Shown one piece after another: positions 1-8,143 of a stretch of 64,000 nt of DNA. Numbering within the stretch: position 1 is the first letter of the stretch; every line of letters begins with the position of its first letter. The DNA comes from Rhizobium sp. NZLR1 (GTDB lineage: Bacteria; Pseudomonadota; Alphaproteobacteria; Rhizobiales; Rhizobiaceae). The stretch covers positions 310,001-374,000 of the forward strand of contig NZ_CP071634.1 of the NCBI RefSeq assembly GCF_017357385.1. Reading direction: 5' to 3'. The translations under genes were made by a program, and so were the position numbers. Under the pieces are notes generated by a model, which had not been told where the DNA came from, did not search any database, and saw only the letters and a list, made by a program, of their open reading frames with translations.

Positions 1-558
1 GACGGAGAGAAGGCCGCCGCGAATGATCTCGGCCATGTAGGCCGCTTCGTTCAGAGCCAAGCCGCCGATCGCCGCCGTCATTGGCGTGATCACCGAATTG
101 GTCTCCCAGCTCGCCAGCGTCGGGCCGAACGGAATGGCGATCGAAAGTTCGGGAAAAAGGGTCGAGAGATTGTACCAGAGGATCAGCTGTACCAAGAGCG
201 GCGTGCCGCGAAAGAACCAGATGAACAGCGATGCCAGCGACCTTGCGAGCCGGTCATTCGACAGCCGGGCGATCGCCAGGCCGAGGCCGAGAACGATGCC
301 GATGGCCATCGCGACCACGGTGAGGCCCAGGCTGACGTAAAGGCCTTTGATGACTGTCGGATCGAAGAAATAGGCCGCGACAACAGGCCAGCCGAAATTC
401 TCGTTGTGGGCGACGATCCACAGGAAGTTCGCGGCAACGAGGAGCACGACCACCCACAGGACGAGCCGGCCGGTTCGAAAGGGCTTATGGGCGTTGGCGA
501 CATCCCGAAAATCCGCACCGCCCGAAGGCGGTGTGGCAGTCGTGCGGTCATTGCTCAT
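1..558 (-). CDS. Amino-acid ABC transporter permease (HisM/GlnP type), 3' part cut by window edge
   Basis: Inner-membrane permease of a polar amino-acid importer. Reading from ATG at 558 gives MSNDRTTATPPSGG, a first hydrophobic segment (LVLWVVVLLVAANFLWIV), then the usual family segment with FFRGTPLLVQL and, near the window edge, the EAA loop (NEAAYMAEIIRGG) that docks the ATPase. The frame stays open to base 1, so the C-terminus is missing. The start overlaps the stop of the upstream binding-protein gene by four bases (ATGA), so the two are translationally coupled. The ATPase gene should lie just outside the window. The family call is firm; the substrate is not known. Confidence 0.93.
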   Translation of the reverse strand, partial: MSNDRTTATPPSGGADFRDVANAHKPFRTGRLVLWVVVLLVAANFLWIVAHNENFGWPVVAAYFFDPTVIKGLYVSLGLTVVAMAIGIVLGLGLAIARLSNDRLARSLASLFIWFFRGTPLLVQLILWYNLSTLFPELSIAIPFGPTLASWETNSVITPMTAAIGGLALNEAAYMAEIIRGGLLSV

Positions 559-1445
559 TTCGGCAGGGCTCCACCAAGATTGAGGCCGGGCTGCTTGATC
601 ATGTTGTTCTCAAGACCCCACTTTTTCATGATGGCGGCATAGGCGCCGTTATCCATCAACGACTTGATCGCGTCGAGCAGAACGGGGCCGAGCGGCGAGC
701 CTTTCGGCACGACGGCGCCCTGATAGAGATCGTCGAACCCATTCTTCTGGCCGACGCCGCTCAGTTCCAGCTGGCCGTTTGCCTGAGACACGAAATAGGT
801 CAGCGGCGCCTGCGAGGAGAAGAAGGCATCGGCGCGTTTGGAGCGGACCGCCAGGATCGAGCTCGGCTGGTCGGTGTAGGACTGCACTTCAAGCGCGGGC
901 TTGCCGTCCGTCTTGCACTTTTCGACCTGAGCCTGGATCACCTTTTCGGCGGAGCCGCCGGCCATGACAGCAATGCGATTGCCGCAGGCGCTGTCGAGTG
1001 AACCGATGGCCTTCGGATTGCCCTTCTGGACGGAAAAGACCACGTATTCCTGAACCCAGTCGACGAAATCATTGGCCTCTTCGCGGGTCTTGAAGTCACC
1101 GATCGGGCCAAAGGCGAACTGGTATCGGCCGGAGTTGATGCCGGCGAGCAACGCGGTCAATCCGCTAACGGTTTCGTGCTCGATCTTGACGCCGAGCATC
1201 TGGCCGATCGCATCGGTAAGATCGGCGCTGGCGCCGGTCAGTTCCGTGCCGGTGACGATCTCATAAGGGGGAAATGAACCATTATTGACGGAGATCATCT
1301 TGCCGTCTGTGCGGATCTTCTCCGGCAAGCGGGCGCGAAGCGCGTCGTTGACGGTCTGTTTCGGAACGGCGGCTTCCTGGGCGAATACCGACGTCGTCAT
1401 CATCAGGCCCAACAGGGCGGCGGAAGCGATCAGTTTCGAATGCAT
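555..1445 (-). CDS. Amino-acid ABC transporter substrate-binding protein
   Basis: Periplasmic binding protein (SBP_bac_3 fold) of 296 residues. I use the ATG at 1445 (MHSKLIASAALLGLM) rather than the longer frame from 1484, because AAGGGGA sits just upstream and the resulting N-terminus is a clean Sec signal peptide ending at VFAQ. The mature protein has the family pattern (GKMISVNNGSFPPYEIV, then LTDAIGQMLGVKIE). It is the middle gene of a minus-strand operon: NMT1-like gene, this gene, permease. Polar amino acids or opine-like compounds are the likely ligands; the sequence does not settle which. Confidence 0.92.
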   Translation of the reverse strand: MHSKLIASAALLGLMMTTSVFAQEAAVPKQTVNDALRARLPEKIRTDGKMISVNNGSFPPYEIVTGTELTGASADLTDAIGQMLGVKIEHETVSGLTALLAGINSGRYQFAFGPIGDFKTREEANDFVDWVQEYVVFSVQKGNPKAIGSLDSACGNRIAVMAGGSAEKVIQAQVEKCKTDGKPALEVQSYTDQPSSILAVRSKRADAFFSSQAPLTYFVSQANGQLELSGVGQKNGFDDLYQGAVVPKGSPLGPVLLDAIKSLMDNGAYAAIMKKWGLENNMIKQPGLNLGGALPK

Positions 1446-1505
1446 GTCATTCCCCTTTTTGGTCTTGCGAAAATGGTGGCTCAACGATGAGGCCTGCGAG
1501 GAGTT

Positions 1506-2468
1506 TCACCGGGCTTTGGCGTGCCACGGAAACAGGTCGGCGGGTGTCAAAAGGCGCGGCATGATCTTCTGTTCGTAAAGTTCCTCGGCGAAGCCGGCGA
1601 TCATTGCCTCGTTCTCGGCAAGCCCGCTGACGTTCCAGGTCGGCGGCAGGTCGGCTGCGCAGCGGCGCAATTCGTCGATCATCCACGGCGTGGTGTCGGC
1701 GTATTTCTCGCGCTTCTCCAGCCAGATACGCTGGGATTCGTCGATCAGCTCGCTGAGTTCATCCATGATCCAGGGATGCTCCATGACGATTTCCGCCTTG
1801 AAGCCGATCAGGTGCATGCCCGGAATATAGCCGACCGCGTGGAAGTAAGCGACTTCAGCGGAGCGGAAATCATCCAGCACCTGACGCAGCGGCGAACCCT
1901 GATCGAAAAAGCCCTTCGGCATGAAAGGCGTGAAAACGGCGTCCAGCCGACCATCCAACAACAGATCGACCATAGGGCGTTCGCCGGGAGCAGCTTCGAT
2001 ACGGCCGGACCGTCCAAAGCCATCGAGCCGGTCGACGATCGGATGAGCCTCCGTCAGGCGCCCGGCATACCATGTGGCGTCCTCGACACCGACGCCTTCG
2101 CGGCGCAACGCAGCGCGGGTCCAGGTGTTTCCGGAATCGCGCCAACCGGTCACGCCGATATTCTTGCCGCCCAGATCGGACAGCTTGCGGATCGGACTGC
2201 CCTTGGCAGTGATGATGCAGCGATGGCGGAAGCCGCGCATGATGAAGTTCGGAATGCCGACGACCCGAGCATCGCCATCAAGCCGCATCTGCGAATAGCG
2301 GCTGAAGGACATTTCTGCGGCATCATGAGCCTCGTCATCGGCGAGACTGGAGACCAGCGTGCCCACACGATCCACTTTGATTTCGAGACGGGAAGACCTG
2401 ACATCACCGAGCACCAGCGGTGTCATGTAATCCCAGTCTCTGAGGGCGATGCGAAGCGTTACAGGCAT
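1506..2468 (-). CDS. NMT1/4,5-dihydroxyphthalate decarboxylase-like substrate-binding-fold protein
   Basis: A 320-residue protein without a signal peptide. The opening (MPVTLRIALRDWDYMTPL), the KLSDLGGKNIGVTGW segment and the FTPFMPKGFFDQ region resemble the NMT1-like periplasmic-binding-fold family that includes 4,5-dihydroxyphthalate decarboxylase (Pht5). Members are either cytoplasmic enzymes or binding proteins. The missing export signal suggests an enzyme or a cytoplasmic sensor here. It is first in the operon with the amino-acid ABC genes (60-base gap) and divergent from the MocR regulator, so it probably acts on the imported compound. The exact reaction is unknown. Confidence 0.7.
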   Translation of the reverse strand: MPVTLRIALRDWDYMTPLVLGDVRSSRLEIKVDRVGTLVSSLADDEAHDAAEMSFSRYSQMRLDGDARVVGIPNFIMRGFRHRCIITAKGSPIRKLSDLGGKNIGVTGWRDSGNTWTRAALRREGVGVEDATWYAGRLTEAHPIVDRLDGFGRSGRIEAAPGERPMVDLLLDGRLDAVFTPFMPKGFFDQGSPLRQVLDDFRSAEVAYFHAVGYIPGMHLIGFKAEIVMEHPWIMDELSELIDESQRIWLEKREKYADTTPWMIDELRRCAADLPPTWNVSGLAENEAMIAGFAEELYEQKIMPRLLTPADLFPWHAKAR

Positions 2469-2504
2469 GCGAAGAACTCACGAAATTGCTCGACGAAGGG
2501 CAAA

Positions 2505-2556
2505 TTAAATGTTCAAATTGATGAGTACAAATGTTATTACGTTATTGAACATTTAA
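2505..2556. promoter_or_regulatory. Perfect 12-bp inverted repeat in the divergent promoter of the MocR regulator
   Basis: TTAAATGTTCAA at 2505-2516 is repeated in reverse as TTGAACATTTAA at 2545-2556, 40 bases apart start to start (about four helical turns). It lies in the 100-base space between the NMT1-like gene and the regulator gene, a usual operator position for MocR-type dimers. Assignment to this regulator is inference. Confidence 0.6.
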
Positions 2557-2568
2557 AGTGAGAACAAA

Positions 2569-3894
2569 ATGGGTGACGCGGTCGAAGCCTCCTGGTTTGC
2601 CGAAAAAATAACCGACCGCAGCATCCGCGGGATCGCTCTCGAAACGAGTGCACTGATCCGTGCCGGCGCCTTGCCCGTCGGCACGCGTCTGCCGGCGATC
2701 CGCGATATCGCCTATGAATTGCGCATCAGCCCGGCAACGATCTCGGAAGCCTGGAGTGAATTGCGGCGCCAGAAGATCATCAGCGGCCGGGGGCGCAACG
2801 GTACCTGGGTCAGCGGCGACCGCTTTGTCGCCAAGCCGGAGCGTCTTGCGAGTTCGGGAAATTATGCGGCGGGTGTACTCGACCTTACCTCTGCCGGGCC
2901 GGATGCAGCGCTTCTTCCCGGTCTGGCCAAAGCAATGGCCCATGGCGCGTCAGCCGCCGACCTCAACAGCTATGAGCGCAGCCGTATCGTGCCGGAGCTG
3001 AAGGATGCCATTTCGGAGCGATGGCCCTATGAGGCGGAGGCGTTTCTTGCCACCAATGGCGGCTACAATGCCGTCTATACGGTGTTGCATGCGCTGGTCT
3101 CTCCGGGTTCGTCGGTGGCGATCGAACATCCGACCGCGATGCGGCTGCTCGATATCCTGGAAGATCTCGGCGTCAGGATCATTCCCGTCGCCTGCGACAA
3201 CGACGGTCCCTTGCCGGATTTGCTTCGCGATGCATTGCGACAGCGCCCGGCAGCCTTCCTGTTTCAGCCGCGGCTGCATTCCGTGACAGGGGTTACCGTC
3301 AGTGCATCCCGCCTCGACCAGCTCGGAGCCGTGCTGGAGGACAGCGATACGCTGATTATCGAGGACGACGGCGTCGGCGACGTGTCGGCAGCACCTCCGC
3401 ATTCCCTGGGTGGTCGATTTGCGGAACGGACGATCCATATCCTGTCACACTCGAAAAGCCTCGGACCGGATCTGCGTCTCGCCGTCTTGTCGAGTTCTGC
3501 GCCTATCGTCGACCAGATCCAGTCCTACCGCTCCTTCAGCGCCGGCTGGACCAGCCGCATCCTGCAAGGGGCCGCCGCCTGGCTATTGCGCGATCCGGCA
3601 AGCTGGCGGCTCATCGCCGAGGCGCGCGACCGCTATCAGCAGAGGCGCGACGCTCTTGCCGATGCGCTCCGCGAGCGGGGAATACCGATACCCGCAGGCC
3701 AGGGCCTGTGCCTCTGGGTGCCCGTTGTGTCCGAACCATTCGCAATGGTGACGCTCGCCGCACGCAATATCGCCGTCAATCCGGGCAGCAAGTTCTCCGT
3801 CCTGCCAAGCAGCCATATTCGTGTCGCGACCAGCACGCTCAGCGATCGCTGCGAGGAAGTCGCCGATGCCATCGCTCTGGCCCATGCACCATGA
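2569..3894 (+). CDS. MocR-type GntR regulator with aminotransferase-like domain
   Basis: A 441-residue transcription factor: winged helix at about residues 15-85 (RLPAIRDIAYELRISPATIS), linker, then a type I aminotransferase fold. The PLP lysine is in ILSHSKSLGPDLR (K296), so PLP binding is probably kept. Family members sense PLP or an amino compound through this domain instead of catalysing transamination. It is divergent from the amino-acid importer operon across the inverted repeat at 2505-2556 and so is its likely regulator. ATG at 2569 has only a weak GAG ribosome site, but no other start fits the winged helix. Confidence 0.9.
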   Translation: MGDAVEASWFAEKITDRSIRGIALETSALIRAGALPVGTRLPAIRDIAYELRISPATISEAWSELRRQKIISGRGRNGTWVSGDRFVAKPERLASSGNYAAGVLDLTSAGPDAALLPGLAKAMAHGASAADLNSYERSRIVPELKDAISERWPYEAEAFLATNGGYNAVYTVLHALVSPGSSVAIEHPTAMRLLDILEDLGVRIIPVACDNDGPLPDLLRDALRQRPAAFLFQPRLHSVTGVTVSASRLDQLGAVLEDSDTLIIEDDGVGDVSAAPPHSLGGRFAERTIHILSHSKSLGPDLRLAVLSSSAPIVDQIQSYRSFSAGWTSRILQGAAAWLLRDPASWRLIAEARDRYQQRRDALADALRERGIPIPAGQGLCLWVPVVSEPFAMVTLAARNIAVNPGSKFSVLPSSHIRVATSTLSDRCEEVADAIALAHAP

Positions 3895-3913
3895 AGGGCC
3901 GGGACTAAACACC

Positions 3914-4010
3914 TAGAGCCTTTCCTGGTTAGATTAAAGCATTCTGTTGGCTCAAACGGAGTCGGATGGTCGACCGGCCGGCGCGCGTCGTAGCCAAGCG
4001 CTACGGCTAG
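3914..4010 (+). repeat. Rhizobial intergenic repeat, copy 1
   Basis: The stretch has the blocks GCATTCTGTT, GGTCGACC and GCGCGCGTCGTAGCC, then a small hairpin GTAGCCAAGCGCTAC. The same blocks occur in the opposite orientation at 42481-42574. I take both as members of a dispersed intergenic repeat family of the RIME kind. Family naming is from memory, not from a search. Confidence 0.5.
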
Positions 4011-4288
4011 TGGACCATTCCGCCTGGTTTCGTCCTGTTGGAAAATTGGTGGACGAGCATGATACCCTGCTCCAGGAGCAATTCGGCCGCCCGCAGATCG
4101 CGGGGCGCAAGCTTCCCCGATAGTCCCCGGATCGTATTGGCGATGCAGATGGAGTTGGCGACGAAGCGGGCGTCGCCCTCCCCTCCTGCCTCCTCAGCGG
4201 TTGCCTCAAGGGCGTCGGCGACGGTGTCGAGCAGGCTCGACCGTTCGACAAGCGTCATGTCGTTCAGGGTTTTCGAAATCTCGTTCAT
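4007..4288 (-). CDS. Small hypothetical protein (93 aa)
   Basis: ATG at 4288 (MNEISKTLNDMTLVERSS) is preceded by GAGGAGACAATC, a strong ribosome site, so I prefer it to the longer frame from 4312. The protein is acidic and mostly helical with no membrane segment and no motif I recognise. It stands alone between the MocR gene and the NUDIX pair. The clear ribosome site and typical codon use support a real gene; the function is unknown. Confidence 0.65.
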   Translation of the reverse strand: MNEISKTLNDMTLVERSSLLDTVADALEATAEEAGGEGDARFVANSICIANTIRGLSGKLAPRDLRAAELLLEQGIMLVHQFSNRTKPGGMVH

Positions 4289-4462
4289 GATTGTCTCCTC
4301 GCGCGTGCCCAAGCCGGGTCGGAGCGCCGATTTTCTCGATTTGAGTCAGAGGGCTTTGACTGTCAGATGGAGATGGACGTCTGTAGAAACAACTCATAGC
4401 TGCTGCGCGCTTCACGCATGCGTGCGGCGAGCGGGGTGGCTCAATTCATCATTTCCCACCGA

Positions 4463-4927
4463 TCATTCCTGATGCTTCAGGAGGTCGGCAAGCATCGGGC
4501 GCTGGCCTTTCAAAAGCTTTGTTCCCGCGTCGCCTAGGGAAAACCAACCCGCGCGGTCAACCTCCGGAAAGCTCTTTAGCTGGCCCGATTTCGGGGGCCA
4601 TTCTATTTGAAATTCAGAGCTCCGTATGGCGTTCACGTCCAATGCCGGATTGGCTTCGATCGCCCACGCGACGACGATCTTGCCGCCAGGCTGCCGGTAT
4701 TCGCCCAGCGGTGTGACTATGCCGTCGACTGCAACACCCAGTTCTTCGGCAGTCTCCCTCATTGCCGCCGCCAGTTCATCCTCTTCCGGCTCGACCAATC
4801 CCTTCGGGATCGACCAGGCAGACTCGTCTTTCCCAGCCCAGAAGGGACCGCCGGGATGGACGAGGAGAACTTCGAGGTCATTGGACACGCGCCGATAAAT
4901 CAGAAGTCCGGCGCTGCGGATTGCCAT
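4463..4927 (-). CDS. NUDIX hydrolase
   Basis: A 154-residue single-domain NUDIX protein. The Nudix box is complete: G43, E49, R57-E58, E61-E62 and G64 in GLVEPEEDELAAAMRETAEE, so the metal-binding glutamates are present. The start MAIRSAGLLIYRR and the length fit the small group of bacterial NTP/NDP-sugar pyrophosphohydrolases, but the substrate cannot be read from sequence. It begins 24 bases after the stop of the Cys-rich microprotein gene, so the two probably share a transcript. Confidence 0.92.
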   Translation of the reverse strand: MAIRSAGLLIYRRVSNDLEVLLVHPGGPFWAGKDESAWSIPKGLVEPEEDELAAAMRETAEELGVAVDGIVTPLGEYRQPGGKIVVAWAIEANPALDVNAIRSSEFQIEWPPKSGQLKSFPEVDRAGWFSLGDAGTKLLKGQRPMLADLLKHQE

Positions 4928-4951
4928 CGCGTTGTGCCCTTCCTGCTTTCA

Positions 4952-5119
4952 TCACGAGGCCAGACATTCCTCGCAGATGCCGCAGCCGTCGTCGTCCATC
5001 CATCGACACCGGCGTTTACAGCAAAGGCAAATACGGCCATCGGACTGGTCTTTTGTGTCTTCCGGAGGAATGATCTCGATCGTCGTATCGAATTGAGTGT
5101 CAGCCACAAGTTCCACCAT
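4952..5119 (-). CDS. Cys-rich microprotein (55 aa), zinc-knuckle-like
   Basis: Too short for usual gene calling, but well supported: ATG at 5119 follows GGAGCGACGAG, and the 55-residue product MVELVADTQFDTTIEIIPPE continues to a C-terminal half with seven cysteines in the order CLCC-x3-C, a short Trp/Asp spacer, C-x2-C-x2-C. This resembles a zinc- or iron-binding knuckle. It is 24 bases upstream of the NUDIX gene and likely co-transcribed. I know no function; a regulatory or metal-binding partner role is inference. Confidence 0.75.
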   Translation of the reverse strand: MVELVADTQFDTTIEIIPPEDTKDQSDGRICLCCKRRCRWMDDDGCGICEECLAS

Positions 5120-5252
5120 CTCGTCGCTCCATCAGTCTATTGGACATGAGATAGGAGCGACTCCCGATGTCGGCAAGTTCTCGACCAGCGGCGCAATGAA
5201 AGTTGCGCGCTTTCACCTTGAGGGCGTCCCGTGCCGCCGGAACCTGGCGATA

Positions 5253-5651
5253 TCAGTTGCTTGCTGGAATACGGGCGATGACCTTTATCTCGAAGTCGAA
5301 GCCGGCGAGCCAGTTGACGCCGAGTGCGGTCCAATTCGGATAGGGCGGCTTGCTGAAAATCTGTTGTTTGACGGCCATGATGGTTGCGAACTGGTTTTCA
5401 GGATCCGTGTGGAAGGTGGTGACATCGACGATATCATCGACCGTGCAGCCGGCTGCGCTGAGCGTGGCCTTCAGGTTTTCAAAGGCCAGCCGGACCTGGC
5501 GTTCGAAATCGGGTTCGGCTGTTCCATCCGAACGGCTGCCGACCTGTCCGGACACGAACAGCAGATCACCGGATCGGATCGCGGCGGAATAGCCGTGCTG
5601 CTCGTAAAGAGCGTGTCGGTCGGCAGGAAAGATTGCTTCGCGTTGGGTCAT
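5253..5651 (-). CDS. Rid-family (YjgF/YER057c) protein lacking the RidA arginine
   Basis: 132 residues from ATG at 5651 (MTQREAIFPADRHALYEQHG), preceded by AAGAAAGAGAGATC. Rid-fold features are clear (SGDLLFVSGQVG, then LAFENLKATLSAAGCTVDDIV). Where RidA proper carries the catalytic arginine (PxRxxV), this protein has PPYPNWTALGV, so imine/enamine deaminase activity is doubtful and it belongs with the Rid4-7-like groups (family knowledge, my assignment). It is divergent from the TetR gene, with three palindromes between them, and is probably its target. Confidence 0.88.
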   Translation of the reverse strand: MTQREAIFPADRHALYEQHGYSAAIRSGDLLFVSGQVGSRSDGTAEPDFERQVRLAFENLKATLSAAGCTVDDIVDVTTFHTDPENQFATIMAVKQQIFSKPPYPNWTALGVNWLAGFDFEIKVIARIPASN

Positions 5652-5723
5652 TATGATCTCTCTTTCTTGTTGGCAGCGACCGATCAGCGCGGCATAGCGC
5701 TTCACAAGCTCGCTCATTATTTG

Positions 5724-5790
5724 ATATACGGAACGTATGCGTGCTATCGACATACGCGGCGTATGTCAAGTTAATATACGCTACGTATAT
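5724..5790. promoter_or_regulatory. Three tandem TetR-type palindromic operators
   Basis: Three 17-bp palindromes of form ATATACG-nnn-CGTATAT occur at 5724-5740, 5750-5766 and 5774-5790, starting 26 and 24 bases apart. The second and third have perfect 7-bp arms. They fill the space between the divergent Rid and TetR genes and end 17 bases before the TetR start, so they should set autoregulation and control of the Rid gene. Confidence 0.8.
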
Positions 5791-5806
5791 GAATTTGAGA
5801 GGGTCA

Positions 5807-6400
5807 ATGGCGAAAACACGCGGCGAAACGATGCAGGAAAACCGCGCCAAGTTGATCGCGGCAGCGCGAAAGGCTTTTGCGGAAAAGGGGTACTCCGCCG
5901 CATCGATGGACGAGCTGACCGCTGACGCCGGTCTGACACGGGGCGCGCTTTACCACAATTTTGGAGACAAGCGCGGGCTGCTGGCAGCGGTTGTCGATCA
6001 GATCGACATGGAAATGGCGGCGCGCGCCAAAGAGATCGGGGCTCTGGCGGGTAACGATTGGCGGGGCCTGCTCGCCGAGGGTGCGGCCTATATCCAGATG
6101 GCGCTCAATCCGGAAGTCCAACGCATCGTTCTGCTCGACGGACCTGCGGTGTTAGGCGATCCCTCGCAGTGGCCAAGCCAGAACACCTGTCTGCAGGTGA
6201 CCAAGAGCACCGTCGAGCGCCTGATCGCACAGGGCGTCCTCAAGCCGCTTGACGCAGAGGCAACGGCCCGGTTGCTGAGCGGCGCGGCTCTCAATGCTGC
6301 TCTCTGGATTGCCGCCAGCGAAAATCCGCAAAACGTGCTGCCGAAAGCGGTCGACGCCTTTCATGCCTTGGCGGCAGGTCTGCTTTTGCAGCGTTTGTGA
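5807..6400 (+). CDS. TetR-family transcriptional regulator
   Basis: 197 residues from ATG at 5807 (MAKTRGETMQENRAKLIAAA); the longer frame from 5741 would run through the operators and lacks a ribosome site. The helix-turn-helix is SMDELTADAGLTRGALYHNF at about residues 35-55, followed by a TetR ligand domain. Its operators are the three palindromes immediately upstream. Likely targets are itself and the divergent Rid gene. The inducer is unknown. Confidence 0.93.
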   Translation: MAKTRGETMQENRAKLIAAARKAFAEKGYSAASMDELTADAGLTRGALYHNFGDKRGLLAAVVDQIDMEMAARAKEIGALAGNDWRGLLAEGAAYIQMALNPEVQRIVLLDGPAVLGDPSQWPSQNTCLQVTKSTVERLIAQGVLKPLDAEATARLLSGAALNAALWIAASENPQNVLPKAVDAFHALAAGLLLQRL

Positions 6401-6414
6401 TCGTTCGCTGCAGG

Positions 6415-7095
6415 TCAGCGTGCAAGGCTGCCGGCGGCGGCGATGATCTCCGCCGCGGTCGGGAAGATGGAGAGGCTGTTCGGTCCGTCGAGCGCCTCGA
6501 TTCGTGCCCAGCCGACGGTGCCGTTCGCATTGACCATGAAGTGCCCGACGAGTTGGGTAGCGTGATTCGCGAAGATCGCATGATCGGCTTCCGTAAGCTC
6601 GAAGCGGTCCTTGGCGTTGAGTATGGTGTTGGCTTCCATCGGATGCCGCGGTTCCGGCAGTTCGCCGGTAGGGTTGATGCGTGCCGCCTGGAACTGCGCC
6701 ATCGTCGCGCTATAGGGCCATTCGGGCTGCTCGCCACTCCCATCGGGCAGGAACCCGGCATGCGGCACACCGTAGGCCCGATGCGTGCGGCAGTCCGGGT
6801 CACATAGAAGCGTTACCGGCGTCGGCCGGTGGCGGAAATACAGGCGGGCACGTTCCACCGGCGTGTTGATAACGGCCACGGTCTCCACCCCGGCGGCACG
6901 CAGGGTCGGCTCTACGCCGGCAAGCTGTTCCAGCTGACGCCGGCAGAACGGGCAGTGGAGCCCGCGAAAGAAGCCGATCAGGAACGGGCGACCGCTCAAG
7001 TCGGCGAAAGAGACTGTTCCGTCGAAGTTGGCCGTGGCTAGTGCAAACCCGGGCGCGGCTTCTCCAGGTTGCAGCGGGCGTTTCTGGTCTCCCAT
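6415..7095 (-). CDS. AhpC/TSA-family thioredoxin-fold protein with CPFC motif
   Basis: 226 residues, no signal peptide. LIGFFRGLHCPFCRRQLEQL carries a CxxC pair (C48, C51) at the position of the peroxiredoxin/thioredoxin active site, inside an AhpC-TSA type fold (RPFLIGFFRG...TVAVINTP). The C-terminal 80 residues (HATQLVGHFMVNANGTVGWA) are as in peroxiredoxin-like proteins of soil bacteria. It converges on the TetR gene with 14 bases between stops. Thiol-disulfide or peroxide reduction is likely; the substrate is unknown. Confidence 0.82.
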   Translation of the reverse strand: MGDQKRPLQPGEAAPGFALATANFDGTVSFADLSGRPFLIGFFRGLHCPFCRRQLEQLAGVEPTLRAAGVETVAVINTPVERARLYFRHRPTPVTLLCDPDCRTHRAYGVPHAGFLPDGSGEQPEWPYSATMAQFQAARINPTGELPEPRHPMEANTILNAKDRFELTEADHAIFANHATQLVGHFMVNANGTVGWARIEALDGPNSLSIFPTAAEIIAAAGSLAR

Positions 7096-7220
7096 GGAAT
7101 AATTCCTTTATCGTATCGTCCAGATGGATGACCGACATTTAACTATACCACGTGTCGCAAGAAGGCCCAGTGCTCGACATTGAGACCGCCGAATGTGGTT
7201 CGGCATCCCATTTGCCGCTG

Positions 7221-8120
7221 TCACTCCTTCACCGCCCCGGTCATCGAGGACACGTAATAATCCACGAAGAACGAGTAGAGGATGACCACCGGGAGTGAGC
7301 CGAACAGGGCTCCCGCCATCAGCGCCCCCCATTCGAAGACATCGCCGCGCACCAGTTCGGTCAGCACGCCGACGGGAATAGTTTTATTCTCCGAGGACTG
7401 AATGAACGTAAGAGCATAGATGAATTCGTTCCAGGACAGTGTGAAGGCGAAGATCCCGGCCGAAATCAGCCCCGGCACGGCGAGCGGCAGGATGATCTTG
7501 GTGAGAATCTGCCACCGGTTGGCGCCGTCCACGAGCGCGCTTTCCTCCAGCTCGAACGGGATCGAGCGGAAATAACCCATCAGCAGCCAGGTGCAGAAGG
7601 GAATGAGGAAGGTCGGATAGGTGAAGATCAGCGCCAGCCGGGAGTCGTAGATCCCGAGCTTGAAGACGATGAAGGCAAGCGGGATGAAGAGGATCGAGGG
7701 CGGCACGAGATAGGCGAGGAAGATCACCAGGCCGACCGAACGCGAACCGGTGAAGCGGACGCGCTCGATGGCATAGGCGCCCAAGACCGAAGCCACAAGC
7801 GAGAGAAAGGTGGAGCAGACCGCCACCAGCATCGTGTTCCACAGCCAGCCCGGATAGGATGTCTCGAGGAACAGGTATTTGATGTGCGCAAGCGTCGGTC
7901 CCACCACCCAGAACGGGCTGTAATTGTTGTAGTCGGTCAGCTGGTCGTTGGGTTTCACCGCGGTGACCGCCATCCAGTAGAACGGGAAGAGCAGGACGAA
8001 GACGAAGACGGCCATCGGCAGGTAGAGCATCACGATCCGCCGCGGCAGGCGGTTCAGATAGCTCATGCCTTCGGCGTTGTCGGTCACGACCTGATCGGCG
8101 GTGTTTGAATTTGTCGACAT
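7221..8120 (-). CDS. Carbohydrate ABC transporter permease (MalG/UgpE type)
   Basis: 299 residues starting at ATG 8120 (MSTNSNTADQVVTDNAEGMS). A long in-frame extension to 8708 is antisense to the partner permease and is rejected. Six membrane segments are visible, with the EAA loop EESALVDGANRWQILTKI before the last two. It is the last gene of the operon regulator-denD-ATPase-binding protein-permease-permease, and pairs with the 8144-9076 permease. Confidence 0.94.
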   Translation of the reverse strand: MSTNSNTADQVVTDNAEGMSYLNRLPRRIVMLYLPMAVFVFVLLFPFYWMAVTAVKPNDQLTDYNNYSPFWVVGPTLAHIKYLFLETSYPGWLWNTMLVAVCSTFLSLVASVLGAYAIERVRFTGSRSVGLVIFLAYLVPPSILFIPLAFIVFKLGIYDSRLALIFTYPTFLIPFCTWLLMGYFRSIPFELEESALVDGANRWQILTKIILPLAVPGLISAGIFAFTLSWNEFIYALTFIQSSENKTIPVGVLTELVRGDVFEWGALMAGALFGSLPVVILYSFFVDYYVSSMTGAVKE

Positions 8121-8143
8121 CGTCACTCTCCTAAACCTTGGCC

